In this document: positions 8,461 through 17,261 of the stretch, piece by piece
How the letters are laid out: each line of letters opens with the position of its first letter
Position numbering within the stretch: position 1 is the first letter of the stretch
Origin: JAUSIF01 sp040901465
GTDB lineage: Bacteria; Pseudomonadota; Alphaproteobacteria; Rhizobiales; Xanthobacteraceae
Length of the DNA stretch: 64,000 nt
Direction: 5' to 3'
Assembly (NCBI GenBank): GCA_040901465.1
Contig: JBBDYN010000026.1
Coordinates: 62,001 to 126,000, forward strand
Notes under the pieces: model-generated
Seen by the model: only the letters and a program-made list of their open reading frames with translations
Told to the model about the DNA's origin: nothing
The model's database searches: none
Translations under genes and position numbers: made by a program

Positions 8461-9775
8461 ATGAGCGCGACCGCACCCCTATCCGAAGCTGAAACGCGCG
8501 CGGTCGAAGCCGCGCCGTCGGTTTCATTCGTGTCGCTCGGGTGTCCGAAGGCGCTCGTCGATTACGCGCGAGCATGCGGGCGCCGACGTGGTCGTCGTGA
8601 ACACATGTGGGTTTCTCGACAGCGCGAAGGCCGAGAGCCTTGCCGCAATCGGCGACGCACTGAAGGAGAACGGCCGCGTGATCGTCACGGGTTGCCTCGG
8701 CGCCGAGCCGGAGACGATCCGCGCGGCGCATCCGAACGTGCTCGCGGTCACGGGCCCGCACCAATACGAGCAGGTGGTGACGGCCATCCACGACGTGGTG
8801 CCGCCCATGCACGATCCGTTTCTCGATCTCGTGCCCGAGCAAGGGATCAAGCTCACGCCGCGGCACTACGCCTATTTGAAGATTTCCGAGGGCTGCAACA
8901 ACCGGTGCTCGTTCTGCATCATTCCCAACTTGCGCGGCGATCTCGTGAGCCGGCCCGCGGCCGAGGTGTTGCGCGAGGCCGAGCGGCTAGTCGCCGCCGG
9001 CGTCAAGGAACTGCTCGTGATCTCGCAGGATACTTCTGCCTACGGCATCGACATCAAATACGCGCCGAGCCGCTGGCGCCAGCGCGAGGTGCGGGCGAAC
9101 TTCCTCGATCTGTCCGTTGCGCTCGGCGAACTCGGCGCGTGAGTGCGGCTGCACTATGTCTACCCCTATCCGCACGTGGACGAAGTGATTCCCCTGATGG
9201 CGGAGGGAAAAATCCCTCCTTATCTCGACGTGCCGTTCCAACACGGCAGCCCGGCTGTGCTGAAACGTATGCGGCGGCCAGCCGCGCAGGAGAAGACGCT
9301 CACGCGCATCGCGTGCTGGCGCGAGCTGTGCCCGGAAATCACGATCCGCTCGACTTTCATCGTCGGCTTCCCCGGCGAAACCGATGGGGAATTCTCCGAG
9401 CTGCTTGCGTTCCTAGAGGAGGCGCAGCTCGATCGGGTGGCATGCTTCAAGTACGAGCCGGTGCGCGGAGCGGAGGCGAATGCCATCGAGCTGCCGGTGC
9501 CGGACGAGGTCAAGGTGCAGCGCTACGCGCGCTTCATGGAACTGCAGCAGAAAATCAGCGCGAAGAAGCTACGTGGCAAGGTCGGCAGGCGCGAGAAGGT
9601 CATCATCGATCGAGTTGCAAATGGCGGGGCGATCGGCCGAACGCGCGGCGACGCGCCGGAAATCGACGGCACGGTGCAGGTACGCGCGCACAGGCCCAAG
9701 GTTGGCGAGATCGTAATCGTGAGGATCGAGCGCGCGGATGCGTACGATGTGCATGGCACTGTCGTCGGATTCTGA
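8461..9775 (+). pseudogene. rimO: rimO, broken by internal deletion/frameshift and a nonsense codon
   Basis: RimO is the radical-SAM methylthiotransferase that modifies a conserved aspartate of ribosomal protein S12. The whole gene is recognisable in three pieces. 8461-8562 encodes the N-terminus to SLGCPKALVD; then about 44 bases are missing against the family (19 bases remain where about 63 are expected), shifting frame. The second piece runs to 9139 and contains VNTCGF, TGCLG and the radical-SAM CNNRCSFC. TGA 9140-9142 falls exactly where the family has Trp before VRLHYVYPYPHVD. The last piece (to 9775) carries the TRAM domain. All cluster cysteines remain, but no single product can be made. 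Confidence 0.9.
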
Positions 9776-9793
9776 ACGCGCCTGAATAGCGTC

Positions 9794-9822
9794 GTCATGG
9801 CCGGGACAAGGCCGGGCATGAC
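9794..9822. repeat. Short palindromic repeat, GTCAT...ATGAC type
   Basis: GTCATGGCCGGG and its imperfect inverted partner GGCCGGGCATGAC flank a short loop. It lies between convergent rimO and the M20 gene, where it may act as a bidirectional terminator. It is related to the elements at 54017-54121 and 56621-56709. Confidence 0.7.
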
Positions 9823-9832
9823 GGGTTAGAAT

Positions 9833-11041
9833 CTACGCCTTCAACAAATCCCTGAGCGTCGCCGCGATGATCTGGATTGCCGCCTCCAGATCCTTGATCT
9901 GCACGTGCTCGTCGGCACGGTGCGCGTTCGCCTCCAGGATCGAGCGCGGGCCGGCGCCGTAGAGCACCGTGGGAATTTTTCGCGCTGCATAGTGCCGTGC
10001 GTCGGTGTAGAGCGGCACGCCGGTCGGCTTGATGCTCCGCTTCAACACTTCTCGCGCGTGGCGCTGCAGCGGCGCGACAAGACGCTCGATGCCTTTGCCC
10101 TGTTTGAGGGGCTCGGCGAGCAGAATGCGCTTCACCTCGACCTTGATGCCTTTCCGGCTCCCGGCCTTCGTGATCAGCGCGTTCAATTCGCGCTCGACCT
10201 TGCGGCCGCTCTCTTCGGGGATCAAGCGGCGATCGAGGCGCAGCGTCACGAGATCGGGGACGACATTCGTGTTGATGCCGCCGGAAATCAATCCGACATT
10301 TAGCCTGGGCGAGCCGATGCCGGGCGTCGCGCTTTTCGTCTTGCGGAGACGCTTGCGCTCGGCATAGAGCGCCGAGAGCACCGCGTTCGCCGCCTCCAAC
10401 GCGTCGGCACCGGTTTCAGGCATGGCCGCATGCGCCTGCTTGCCGTGCAGCGCCACTTCGAGATGCAGGCAGCCATTGTGGGCGGTGACGACCGAATAGG
10501 AAAATCCCGCGCAGACCGCGAGATCGGGCTTGGAGATTTTCTGATCGAGCAGCCATTTCGGCCCAATATCCCCGCCAGCTTCCTCGTCATAGGTGAAATG
10601 CAGTTCGATCGTGCCGTCGAGGCCCTCCGGCTTTGCCTTCAGCGCGCGCAAGGCAAACGCATAGGTGGCGAAGTCGGACTTGGAAACGGCGGCGCCCCGT
10701 CCATAGATCGCGCCGTTGCGTTCGACCGCCCCGTACGGATCGACGGTCCAGCCCTGCCCGGGCGGCACCACGTCACCGTGGGCGTTGAGCGCGATCACGG
10801 GCCCCGTGCCCGAGCCGAAACGCTCACGAACGACGAGATTGATCGCCGAGCGCATTCCATGCTTGCGGACGAGCGGGTCCGGTACGCGATGGCGCTCGAC
10901 CTTGAAATCGAGCGCCTCGAGCAGCCTCGCTGCTTCCTCCGCATGGCGCGCGCAATCGCCCGGCGGGTTGTCCGACGGCACGCGCACGAGCGCTTTCAGG
11001 AAGGCAACCGCCCGGGCAAAATCGTAGAAGCTGTCGGCCAC
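9833..11041 (-). CDS. M20-family peptidase/amidohydrolase in the purine cluster
   Basis: A 402-residue M20 (ArgE/DapE-type) metal hydrolase, last gene of the purine operon, 17 bases after allC. The first metal site is visible (H88-x-D90 in NAHGDVVP) and the general-base pair E153-E154 (TYDEEAGG). However, the segment that normally reads GRGxxD, supplying the bridging Asp, reads GRGAAVSKSD (114-123), with Val at that position. The dimerisation domain occupies roughly 185-300. In related genomes this subfamily travels with allantoate or hydantoin genes, so a carbamoyl or ureido substrate is plausible. The substrate cannot be told from sequence. Confidence 0.8.
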   Translation of the reverse strand: MADSFYDFARAVAFLKALVRVPSDNPPGDCARHAEEAARLLEALDFKVERHRVPDPLVRKHGMRSAINLVVRERFGSGTGPVIALNAHGDVVPPGQGWTVDPYGAVERNGAIYGRGAAVSKSDFATYAFALRALKAKPEGLDGTIELHFTYDEEAGGDIGPKWLLDQKISKPDLAVCAGFSYSVVTAHNGCLHLEVALHGKQAHAAMPETGADALEAANAVLSALYAERKRLRKTKSATPGIGSPRLNVGLISGGINTNVVPDLVTLRLDRRLIPEESGRKVERELNALITKAGSRKGIKVEVKRILLAEPLKQGKGIERLVAPLQRHAREVLKRSIKPTGVPLYTDARHYAARKIPTVLYGAGPRSILEANAHRADEHVQIKDLEAAIQIIAATLRDLLKA

Positions 11042-11058
11042 GGAGGTCGCCTTTCGGT

Positions 11059-12303
11059 TCAGGATGCGGGTGGCTTGAACTGCTCGACGAAACGCACGAG
11101 CGCGGCGACGGCAATGCCCATGTCCAGCGGGCTCGCATACTCCGCGGGATTATGGCTGACGCCGCCTTTGCAGCGTACGAACAGCATACCGATCGGACAA
11201 AGCTTCGCCATCATCAGCCCATCATGGCCGGCGCCGGATGGAAGCCGCAACGGTTTCGCCCCAACAGCCTCGATGGCCGCACTGAGCTGGTTCTGCACCG
11301 ATGCATCGCAGGGTGTGGTCGCGATGCGGTGGATCGGCTCGATGGCAAAACCGAGTCCGCGCCGATCGGCGATCGCGCGCGCTTCCCGCTCGAAACGCTC
11401 GACCGCGGTGTGGCGCGCGGCGTCGGAGGCGGTGCGGAGATCGAGGGTAAAGCGGGCGACGCCGGCGATGATATTGGCCGCGCTCGGCCGGGCCTCGATG
11501 CGCCCCACCGTCGCGACCACTCCGTCGCTTGCGAAATCGTGAGCGATCTTCTCCGCGAGCAGCACCATTTCGGCGGCACCCGCGAGTGCGTCGCGGCGGA
11601 GTTTCATCGGCACGGTGCCGGCGTGGCCCGCTTCGCCAGTCACAGTCGCTTGCAGCCGCGTCTGGCCGACGATTGCGCTGACGACGCCGAGCGGCTCGCC
11701 TTCTGCCTCGAGGACGGGGCCCTGTTCGATATGGATCTCGACATATGCGGCCGCGTCGCCGCGCCGGATCGCGGCCTTGCCGACGTCGTCGGGGCTCTTG
11801 CCGTACGCGCGCAAGGCGTCGGCGAAGGTCACGCCTTCCTGGTCCGTGAGCTCCCAATGCCGTGGATCGAAGTGACCGGCAAGTGCCGCCGAGCTTGGAA
11901 GCGTCGAGGGAAAGCGCGAACCCTCCTCGTCGCCGAACGCGACCAGCTCGATGCCAGTTACGGGGAGCGATTTCTTTCGCTGCAGCGTGTCGACGGCGAG
12001 GATCGGCGCGACCACGCCGAGCGGTCCATCGTAGCGGCCCGCGTCGATCACAGTGTCGATGTGTGAGCCGATGACGAGGTACGGCGGCTTGCCGATGCGG
12101 CCACGCACGTTGCCGATCGCGTCCTCGAATACATCGAGTCCCACTTCGCGCATCCATTGCGCGACGAGATTGGCGGCACGGCGGTGCTCCGGGGACAGGA
12201 AAAAGCGCACGAGCCGGTCGGGCTCGGCGGAAATCGCGGCCAGCTCCTCGATCATGGCCTCGGCGCGGCGGCCGAGATCGGCGGGATTGAGGGCGGCGGC
12301 CAT
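11059..12303 (-). CDS. allC: Allantoate amidohydrolase (M20, AllC/HyuC type)
   Basis: A 414-residue Zn/Mn-dependent amidase of the allantoate amidohydrolase / N-carbamoyl-amino-acid hydrolase family. Metal ligands are in place: H81 (GSHIDTV), D92 (DGPLGV), E126/E127 (GDEEGSRF), then the HIEQGP motif, and GHAGT/PM in the lid region. The start at ATG 12303 overlaps the puuD stop codon by one base, so translation is probably coupled. The purine context favours allantoate, releasing ammonia and CO2, over a carbamoyl-amino acid, but sequence alone does not exclude the latter. Confidence 0.8.
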   Translation of the reverse strand: MAAALNPADLGRRAEAMIEELAAISAEPDRLVRFFLSPEHRRAANLVAQWMREVGLDVFEDAIGNVRGRIGKPPYLVIGSHIDTVIDAGRYDGPLGVVAPILAVDTLQRKKSLPVTGIELVAFGDEEGSRFPSTLPSSAALAGHFDPRHWELTDQEGVTFADALRAYGKSPDDVGKAAIRRGDAAAYVEIHIEQGPVLEAEGEPLGVVSAIVGQTRLQATVTGEAGHAGTVPMKLRRDALAGAAEMVLLAEKIAHDFASDGVVATVGRIEARPSAANIIAGVARFTLDLRTASDAARHTAVERFEREARAIADRRGLGFAIEPIHRIATTPCDASVQNQLSAAIEAVGAKPLRLPSGAGHDGLMMAKLCPIGMLFVRCKGGVSHNPAEYASPLDMGIAVAALVRFVEQFKPPAS

Positions 12304-13481
12304 CAGTGCTGTTCCGCGAGCCAGGCGCCGAGCTTCTGGCGTTCCTCGGTGCTCATGCGGGTTTCGTTGCCTAGGGGCATGGCGGTAGATTGCACCGCCT
12401 GCACGCGCACGAGGCGCGCGTACTGGCGCAGGTCCTGGAGCGACTCGATCCGCATGTCGTTTGGGGCTTCGGCGAAGCCCGGGTGCTTCGGCCGGCGTGC
12501 GTGGCAGACCGTGCAATGGTGATTGACGATCTGCAGCACCTCGGAGTCGGCCACCTGAACCGAACTCGTCGCCGGGCGCGGCGCGGTGATGGAAATCGCC
12601 GACGCGAGCGCAATCGCGGCCACGGGTGCGGCCCAGCTATATGCGTTGAAGTCGTCGCCGGCGTCATGGCGATTGATGAGATGGCGCACGAGCCCGCCCA
12701 CCACGATGATGAGCGCGACGACGAGCCATGAATACGGGTGGCTGTAGAGCATCGGATAATGGCTCGAGACCATCATCAGGAGCACGGGCAGCGTGAGATA
12801 ATTGTTGTGCACCGAGCGCTGCTTGCCGATGGCGCCGTAGCGCGGGTCCGGCGCCTGGCCAGCTTGCAGTTGCGCTACGAGCTTCTTCTGGTTCGGGATG
12901 ATCACGAAGAAGACGTTGACCGCCATGATGGTGCCGACGAGCGAGCCTATATGGATGAACGCGCCGCGGCCGGAGAAGACCTGGCTCAAGCCCCAGCTCG
13001 CGCCGACGAGCAAGACGAAAACGACGGCTGACAACAGTACCGGGCGCTCGCCAACGGGCGACCGGCAAATCAGGTCATAGATGAACCAGCCGGCGGCGAG
13101 CGTGCCGAGCGAGATCGCGATGGCGAGCGTCGGGGTTATGTCGAGAACTGTCGGGTCAATCAGGTACGCGCGCGCGTTCCAGTAATACTGGACAATCAAC
13201 AGGCCGAAGCCCGTCACCCAGGTGAGATACGCTTCCCAGCGGAACCAGACGAGATGCTCGGGCAGTTGCGGCGGGGCGACGGTGTATTTGTCGACGTGAT
13301 AGAAGCCGCCACCGTGCACCTGCCATTGCTCGCCATAGACAGCGGGCGGTGACTTCGGATTTTTCCGCAGGCCGAGATCGAGCGCGATAAAATAGAAGGA
13401 TGTGCCGATCCAGCCGATACCCACCACGAGGTGTGCCCAGCGCAGGATCAGGTTCAGCCAATCGGCGATGAAGACGTCCAT
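12303..13481 (-). CDS. puuD: Membrane cytochrome-type urate oxidase PuuD
   Basis: A 392-residue integral membrane protein with about eight hydrophobic helices in the first 300 residues and a C-terminal c-type cytochrome segment with haem motif C323-T-V-C326-H327. This is the architecture of PuuD urate hydroxylase, which oxidises urate to 5-hydroxyisourate and passes electrons to the respiratory chain rather than to O2 directly. The N-terminal HLVVGIGWIGTSFYF helix and conserved VH..GFYHV segment support the call. It sits between guaD (6-base gap) and allC (one-base overlap) in the xdh operon. Confidence 0.9.
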   Translation of the reverse strand: MDVFIADWLNLILRWAHLVVGIGWIGTSFYFIALDLGLRKNPKSPPAVYGEQWQVHGGGFYHVDKYTVAPPQLPEHLVWFRWEAYLTWVTGFGLLIVQYYWNARAYLIDPTVLDITPTLAIAISLGTLAAGWFIYDLICRSPVGERPVLLSAVVFVLLVGASWGLSQVFSGRGAFIHIGSLVGTIMAVNVFFVIIPNQKKLVAQLQAGQAPDPRYGAIGKQRSVHNNYLTLPVLLMMVSSHYPMLYSHPYSWLVVALIIVVGGLVRHLINRHDAGDDFNAYSWAAPVAAIALASAISITAPRPATSSVQVADSEVLQIVNHHCTVCHARRPKHPGFAEAPNDMRIESLQDLRQYARLVRVQAVQSTAMPLGNETRMSTEERQKLGAWLAEQH

Positions 13482-13487
13482 CGGATT

Positions 13488-13976
13488 TCAATACGGAATC
13501 CGGTTGGGATTGGCGAGCCAGACGGTGAACGGGTTTTCGTCGTCGGTCGTCACGCGTACGATGTTCAGGCTGCGTGCCTCGATCGGCTTGGCCAATTCCT
13601 CATAGAGGAAGGCATCGTCGAACCCCGCTGCGGCCGCCTCATGCTGGGTCGCGGCATAGACCACGCGGTCGACGCGAGCCCAGTAGGCGGCGGCAAGGCA
13701 CATGGGACAGGGTTCGCAGCTCGTATAGAGCACGCTGCCTTTTAGATCGAAGCGGCCGAGATTCTTGCCGGCTTGGCGAAGGGCGATGACTTCGGCATGC
13801 GCGGTCGGATCGTTTGTGGCGGTGACGCTGTTCCTGCCCTGGCCCACCACTTCTCCGTCGAAGACGACGATGGCACCGAACGGTCCGCCTTCGGCGCTCG
13901 CGGCGTTCTTGCACGCGAGGGCTAGGGCCATCCCCATGAATTCGCGATCTTTTTTACTCTCGTGAGCCAATGGCAA
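13488..13976 (-). CDS. guaD: Guanine deaminase (cytidine-deaminase fold)
   Basis: A 162-residue zinc-dependent deaminase converting guanine to xanthine. The zinc site is explicit: H60-A-E62 (H ligand and E proton shuttle) and P89-C90-P-M-C93. Length and the C-terminal segment ending NPNRIPY match the Bacillus-type GDEase rather than tRNA adenosine deaminase TadA. It overlaps xdhC by 23 bases and lies 6 bases before puuD, so it feeds xanthine to the adjacent dehydrogenase. TadA-like activity is the main alternative but does not fit the context. Confidence 0.85.
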   Translation of the reverse strand: MPLAHESKKDREFMGMALALACKNAASAEGGPFGAIVVFDGEVVGQGRNSVTATNDPTAHAEVIALRQAGKNLGRFDLKGSVLYTSCEPCPMCLAAAYWARVDRVVYAATQHEAAAAGFDDAFLYEELAKPIEARSLNIVRVTTDDENPFTVWLANPNRIPY

Positions 13977-14937
13977 GCTCCGTCTTGAATTTGGGATTGG
14001 CGAGGGCGCGCTCCCGCTCTACGAGGAGTTCGGCGGCGACCGCGGCGGCGATCACCGGCGGCGATTTGCCGGAAATGCCGGCGACGCCGATCGGACAAAC
14101 GAGACGCGTGATAACGTCGGCGGAGACTCCGAACTCGGCGAGCCGGCGTTCGAACAGCGCACGCTTGGTGGCGCTGCCGATCAGGCCGACATAAGGAAAG
14201 CGCGTGTCGGGCAGCGCGGCGGCCACGAGCGCGAGATCGAGCGCGTGACTATGCGTCATCATGATCACGAAGGAGCCCGTGGGGGCGTCACGCAACTCGG
14301 ACTCGGGCAGCGCGGAGACGACCGTGTGCGCGCCAAGCGTGCGTGCGCCGTCGAACGCGTCGGGGCGGTCGTCGATCCAGCGCACAGTGAAGGGTAACGG
14401 CGCCAGCGCCGCGACGAGCGCGCGACCTACGTGCCCGCCGCCGAAGAGGAGAACGGGCGTCCTCGCCTCGCCGAAGCGCTCAGTGAGGGCGTCGGACCTG
14501 TCGCGCGTGATCGCTTCCCCGGGCCGTGCGGTTTGCACCGCGCGGCGACGATAGGGGCCGCTGCCAGAGCGTTCCGCGCGCACGATCAGTTCGGATTCAT
14601 CATGTGACGCAAGCGGCGCGATCCATTCGCGGTCGGCTGCGGTGAAGGATTCGTGCAGCAGTTCCGCCCGACCGCCGCAACATTGATCGAGTGCGGGCCC
14701 AAGCGAGACTGTCTTCCATTCGGCGCCGGGGCCCGCAGCGATCATGTTCTTTGCGACGTCGATCGCGGCCCATTCCAACGGCCCTCCGCCGATGGAGCCC
14801 GAGATCGATCCGTCGCGCGCTACGACCATGCGCGCGCCCGCCTCGCGCGGGGTCGAGCCGTCGACCTTCGCGACCGTGACGAGGCCGGCCGCGCCGTCGC
14901 GCTCGATCAGTTTCAGGATGCTGCGCCAGGGCTCCAT
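13954..14937 (-). CDS. xdhC: Xanthine dehydrogenase accessory protein XdhC
   Basis: A 327-residue XdhC/CoxI-family protein that binds molybdenum cofactor, has it sulfurated, and inserts it into XdhB. The N-terminal XdhC/CoxI domain shows STPREAGARMVV and SGSIGGGPLEW; a Rossmann domain follows with VLLFGGGHVGRALV, ending in the CPIGVAGISGKSPPVIA segment typical of the family. Its ATG overlaps the xdhB stop (TGATG). The gene is needed for active enzyme but is not part of the final complex. Confidence 0.9.
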   Translation of the reverse strand: MEPWRSILKLIERDGAAGLVTVAKVDGSTPREAGARMVVARDGSISGSIGGGPLEWAAIDVAKNMIAAGPGAEWKTVSLGPALDQCCGGRAELLHESFTAADREWIAPLASHDESELIVRAERSGSGPYRRRAVQTARPGEAITRDRSDALTERFGEARTPVLLFGGGHVGRALVAALAPLPFTVRWIDDRPDAFDGARTLGAHTVVSALPESELRDAPTGSFVIMMTHSHALDLALVAAALPDTRFPYVGLIGSATKRALFERRLAEFGVSADVITRLVCPIGVAGISGKSPPVIAAAVAAELLVERERALANPKFKTELAIGSRE

Positions 14938-17261
14938 CAGGCTCCTCCCCGCACCACCTGCACGGCGCGCAGGATCGACTCCGGTGTTGCGGGCGCGTCG
15001 AGCGGTACCTGGCTTCCGGGCTTGAGCGAATGGATCGCGTCGGCGATCGCGGCAAACACGGAGATCGCGAGCATCAAGGGCGGCTCGCCCACGGCCTTGG
15101 AGCGCCAGACGGTCGCTTCGCGATTGACGTTGTCGAAGAATGCCACGCGGAAGTCCTCGGGCAGGTCGAAAGCGGTCGGGATCTTGTAGGTGGAAGGTGC
15201 GTGGGTCGTGAGGCGGCCATCCTTATCGAACACGAGTTCCTCGCTCGTGAGCCAGCCAGCGCCCTGCACGAATCCGCCTTCGATCTGGCCGAGGTCGACC
15301 GCGGGATTGAGCGAACTGCCGACGTCATGCAGCAAGTCGGCGCGTACGATGCGCATCTCGCCAGTGGTCGCATCGATCATCACTTCCGAGCACGCGGCGC
15401 CATAGGCGAAGTAGAAAAACGGCCGGCCCTTGCCTTTGGCGCGGTCATACTCGATCTTGGGTGTCGCGTAGAAGCCGGTCGCGGACAATTGCACGCGGCC
15501 GCGATAGGCGGCTTCGACCAGTTCCGCGAACGGCAAAGTGCGATTGCCAACGACCACCTGATCGTCGCGGAATCCAATTTGCTCCTTCGGCACCTTAAAA
15601 TGATCTGCCGCGAAGTCCGTGAGCCGGCCGCGGATCGTTTGTGCCGCGGCGAGCGCGGCCATTCCGTTGATATCTGAGCCCGCGGAGGCCGCGGTCGGCG
15701 ACGTGTTCGGCACCTTGCCCGTGGTCGTCGCGGTGATCTTCACGCGCTCGAGCGAAAGGCCGAAGGCTTCCGCCACGACCTGCTGAACCTTCACGAACAG
15801 CCCCTGCCCCATCTCGGTGCCGCCGTGATTGAGATGCACGGAGCCGTCGCGATAGACGTGCACGAGCGCCCCGGCCTGATTCATTGAAGTGTTGGTGAAG
15901 GAGATGCCAAACTTTACCGGCGTCAGCGCGATGCCGCGCTTCAGGAAGCGACTCGTCTTGTTGAAAGCGGCGATCTCGGTGCGGCGGCGGCGATAGTCCG
16001 CGCTTTGTTCGAGCTGGCCGATCAGTTCCGGCAGCACGTTATCTTCGACCTTCATTCCATAAGGAGTCGTGTCGCGATCGGGCGCGTAGAAATTCGCCTT
16101 GCGCACGTCGAGCGGATCGAGGCCGAGCTTCCAGGCAATCGAGTCAATCGCGCGCTCGATCGCCATCATGCCCTGCGGGCCGCCGAAGCCGCGGAATGCG
16201 GTGTTGGAAACCGTGTTTGTTTTCAATCGCTTGGAGCGGATCGCGGCGGCGGGCAGGAAATAGGCGTTGTCGGCGTGAAACATGGCGCGGTCGACGACGC
16301 CCGGCGAAAGATCGACCGAGTGCCCGCAACGCGCGGCGAGCTGAACGTCGTAAGCCTGAATGCGGCCGGACGCGTCGAAGCCCACGTCGTAGTCGGCGCG
16401 GAAGTCGTGACGCTTGCCCGTCATGATCATGTCGTCGTCGCGATCAAGGCGAACTTTGCATGGGCGTTTCGTCACGTGGGCGGCAAGTGCGGCGAGTGTG
16501 GCCCATTGCGTCGCCTGGCTCTCCTTGCCGCCAAATCCGCCGCCCATCCGGCGCACTTCGACCGTGACCGCGGCCTGCTTCACCCCAAGCATGTGCGCCG
16601 TGATGTGCTGTACTTCGCTCGGATGCTGGGTCGACGAATGGATAAGCAGATCGCCGCCTTCGAGCGGGATCGCAAAGGCCGCCTGGCCTTCGAGATAGAA
16701 ATGCTCCTGGCCGCCGATTTGGATGGTGCCCTTGAGGCGATGCAGGCTCTTCGCGGCCGTCCCCTGCACATCGCCGACGATGAAATCGTAGTCGTCGAGC
16801 ACGCGGCTGCCGGCCGCCAACGCGTCGTCCACGGTGATCAGCGGCTTCTCGGCTTCGATTTCAAACTTGGCGAGCTTCACGGCGCGGCGCGCTTCAAGGA
16901 AGCTCTCGGCGACGACCGCGAACACGGGCTGTCCGTGAAAACGCACTTCCTTGTCCGCCAGCAATTGCTCGTCCGGGACAATCGCGCCGATGTTGTTGTG
17001 GCCGGGAATCTCGGCGGCTGTCAGCACGGCGACGACGCCGGGCGCGGCGCGGACTGCCGCGAGATCAAGCTTCTTAATGCGCCCGCGCGCGGCTGGCGCG
17101 CCGCCCGGCGCCAAATGCAGCGTGCCTTCGGGCTCGCGCATATCGTCGATATAGGCCGCCGCACCCGAAACGTGCCGCTCGGCGCTGTCGTGCGCGATCG
17201 GCCTGCGCACGATCTTCGGCGCGTCGGCCTCATCCGGACGCTTGTCAGGCAGCGTGTGCAT
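14937..17261 (-). CDS. xdhB: Xanthine dehydrogenase, molybdopterin-binding subunit
   Basis: A 774-residue large subunit of bacterial xanthine dehydrogenase, oxidising hypoxanthine/xanthine to urate at a Mo-pterin site. Visible elements are the Ald_Xan_dh_C N-terminal domain (SGAAAYIDDMREPEGTLH), Mo-pterin loops GGGFGGKE and FRGFGGPQG, and a C-terminal VGEPPLML segment whose Glu is the catalytic base. Length is normal for the split two-subunit enzyme. It overlaps xdhA by 17 bases, so the two are almost certainly made together. Confidence 0.95.
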   Translation of the reverse strand: MHTLPDKRPDEADAPKIVRRPIAHDSAERHVSGAAAYIDDMREPEGTLHLAPGGAPAARGRIKKLDLAAVRAAPGVVAVLTAAEIPGHNNIGAIVPDEQLLADKEVRFHGQPVFAVVAESFLEARRAVKLAKFEIEAEKPLITVDDALAAGSRVLDDYDFIVGDVQGTAAKSLHRLKGTIQIGGQEHFYLEGQAAFAIPLEGGDLLIHSSTQHPSEVQHITAHMLGVKQAAVTVEVRRMGGGFGGKESQATQWATLAALAAHVTKRPCKVRLDRDDDMIMTGKRHDFRADYDVGFDASGRIQAYDVQLAARCGHSVDLSPGVVDRAMFHADNAYFLPAAAIRSKRLKTNTVSNTAFRGFGGPQGMMAIERAIDSIAWKLGLDPLDVRKANFYAPDRDTTPYGMKVEDNVLPELIGQLEQSADYRRRRTEIAAFNKTSRFLKRGIALTPVKFGISFTNTSMNQAGALVHVYRDGSVHLNHGGTEMGQGLFVKVQQVVAEAFGLSLERVKITATTTGKVPNTSPTAASAGSDINGMAALAAAQTIRGRLTDFAADHFKVPKEQIGFRDDQVVVGNRTLPFAELVEAAYRGRVQLSATGFYATPKIEYDRAKGKGRPFFYFAYGAACSEVMIDATTGEMRIVRADLLHDVGSSLNPAVDLGQIEGGFVQGAGWLTSEELVFDKDGRLTTHAPSTYKIPTAFDLPEDFRVAFFDNVNREATVWRSKAVGEPPLMLAISVFAAIADAIHSLKPGSQVPLDAPATPESILRAVQVVRGGA

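Noticed and set aside
8461..9775. TGA read as Trp or selenocysteine in rimO
   Set aside because: Many intact genes in the window end in TGA, a second lesion (frameshift) exists in the same gene, and RimO has no selenocysteine form that I know.
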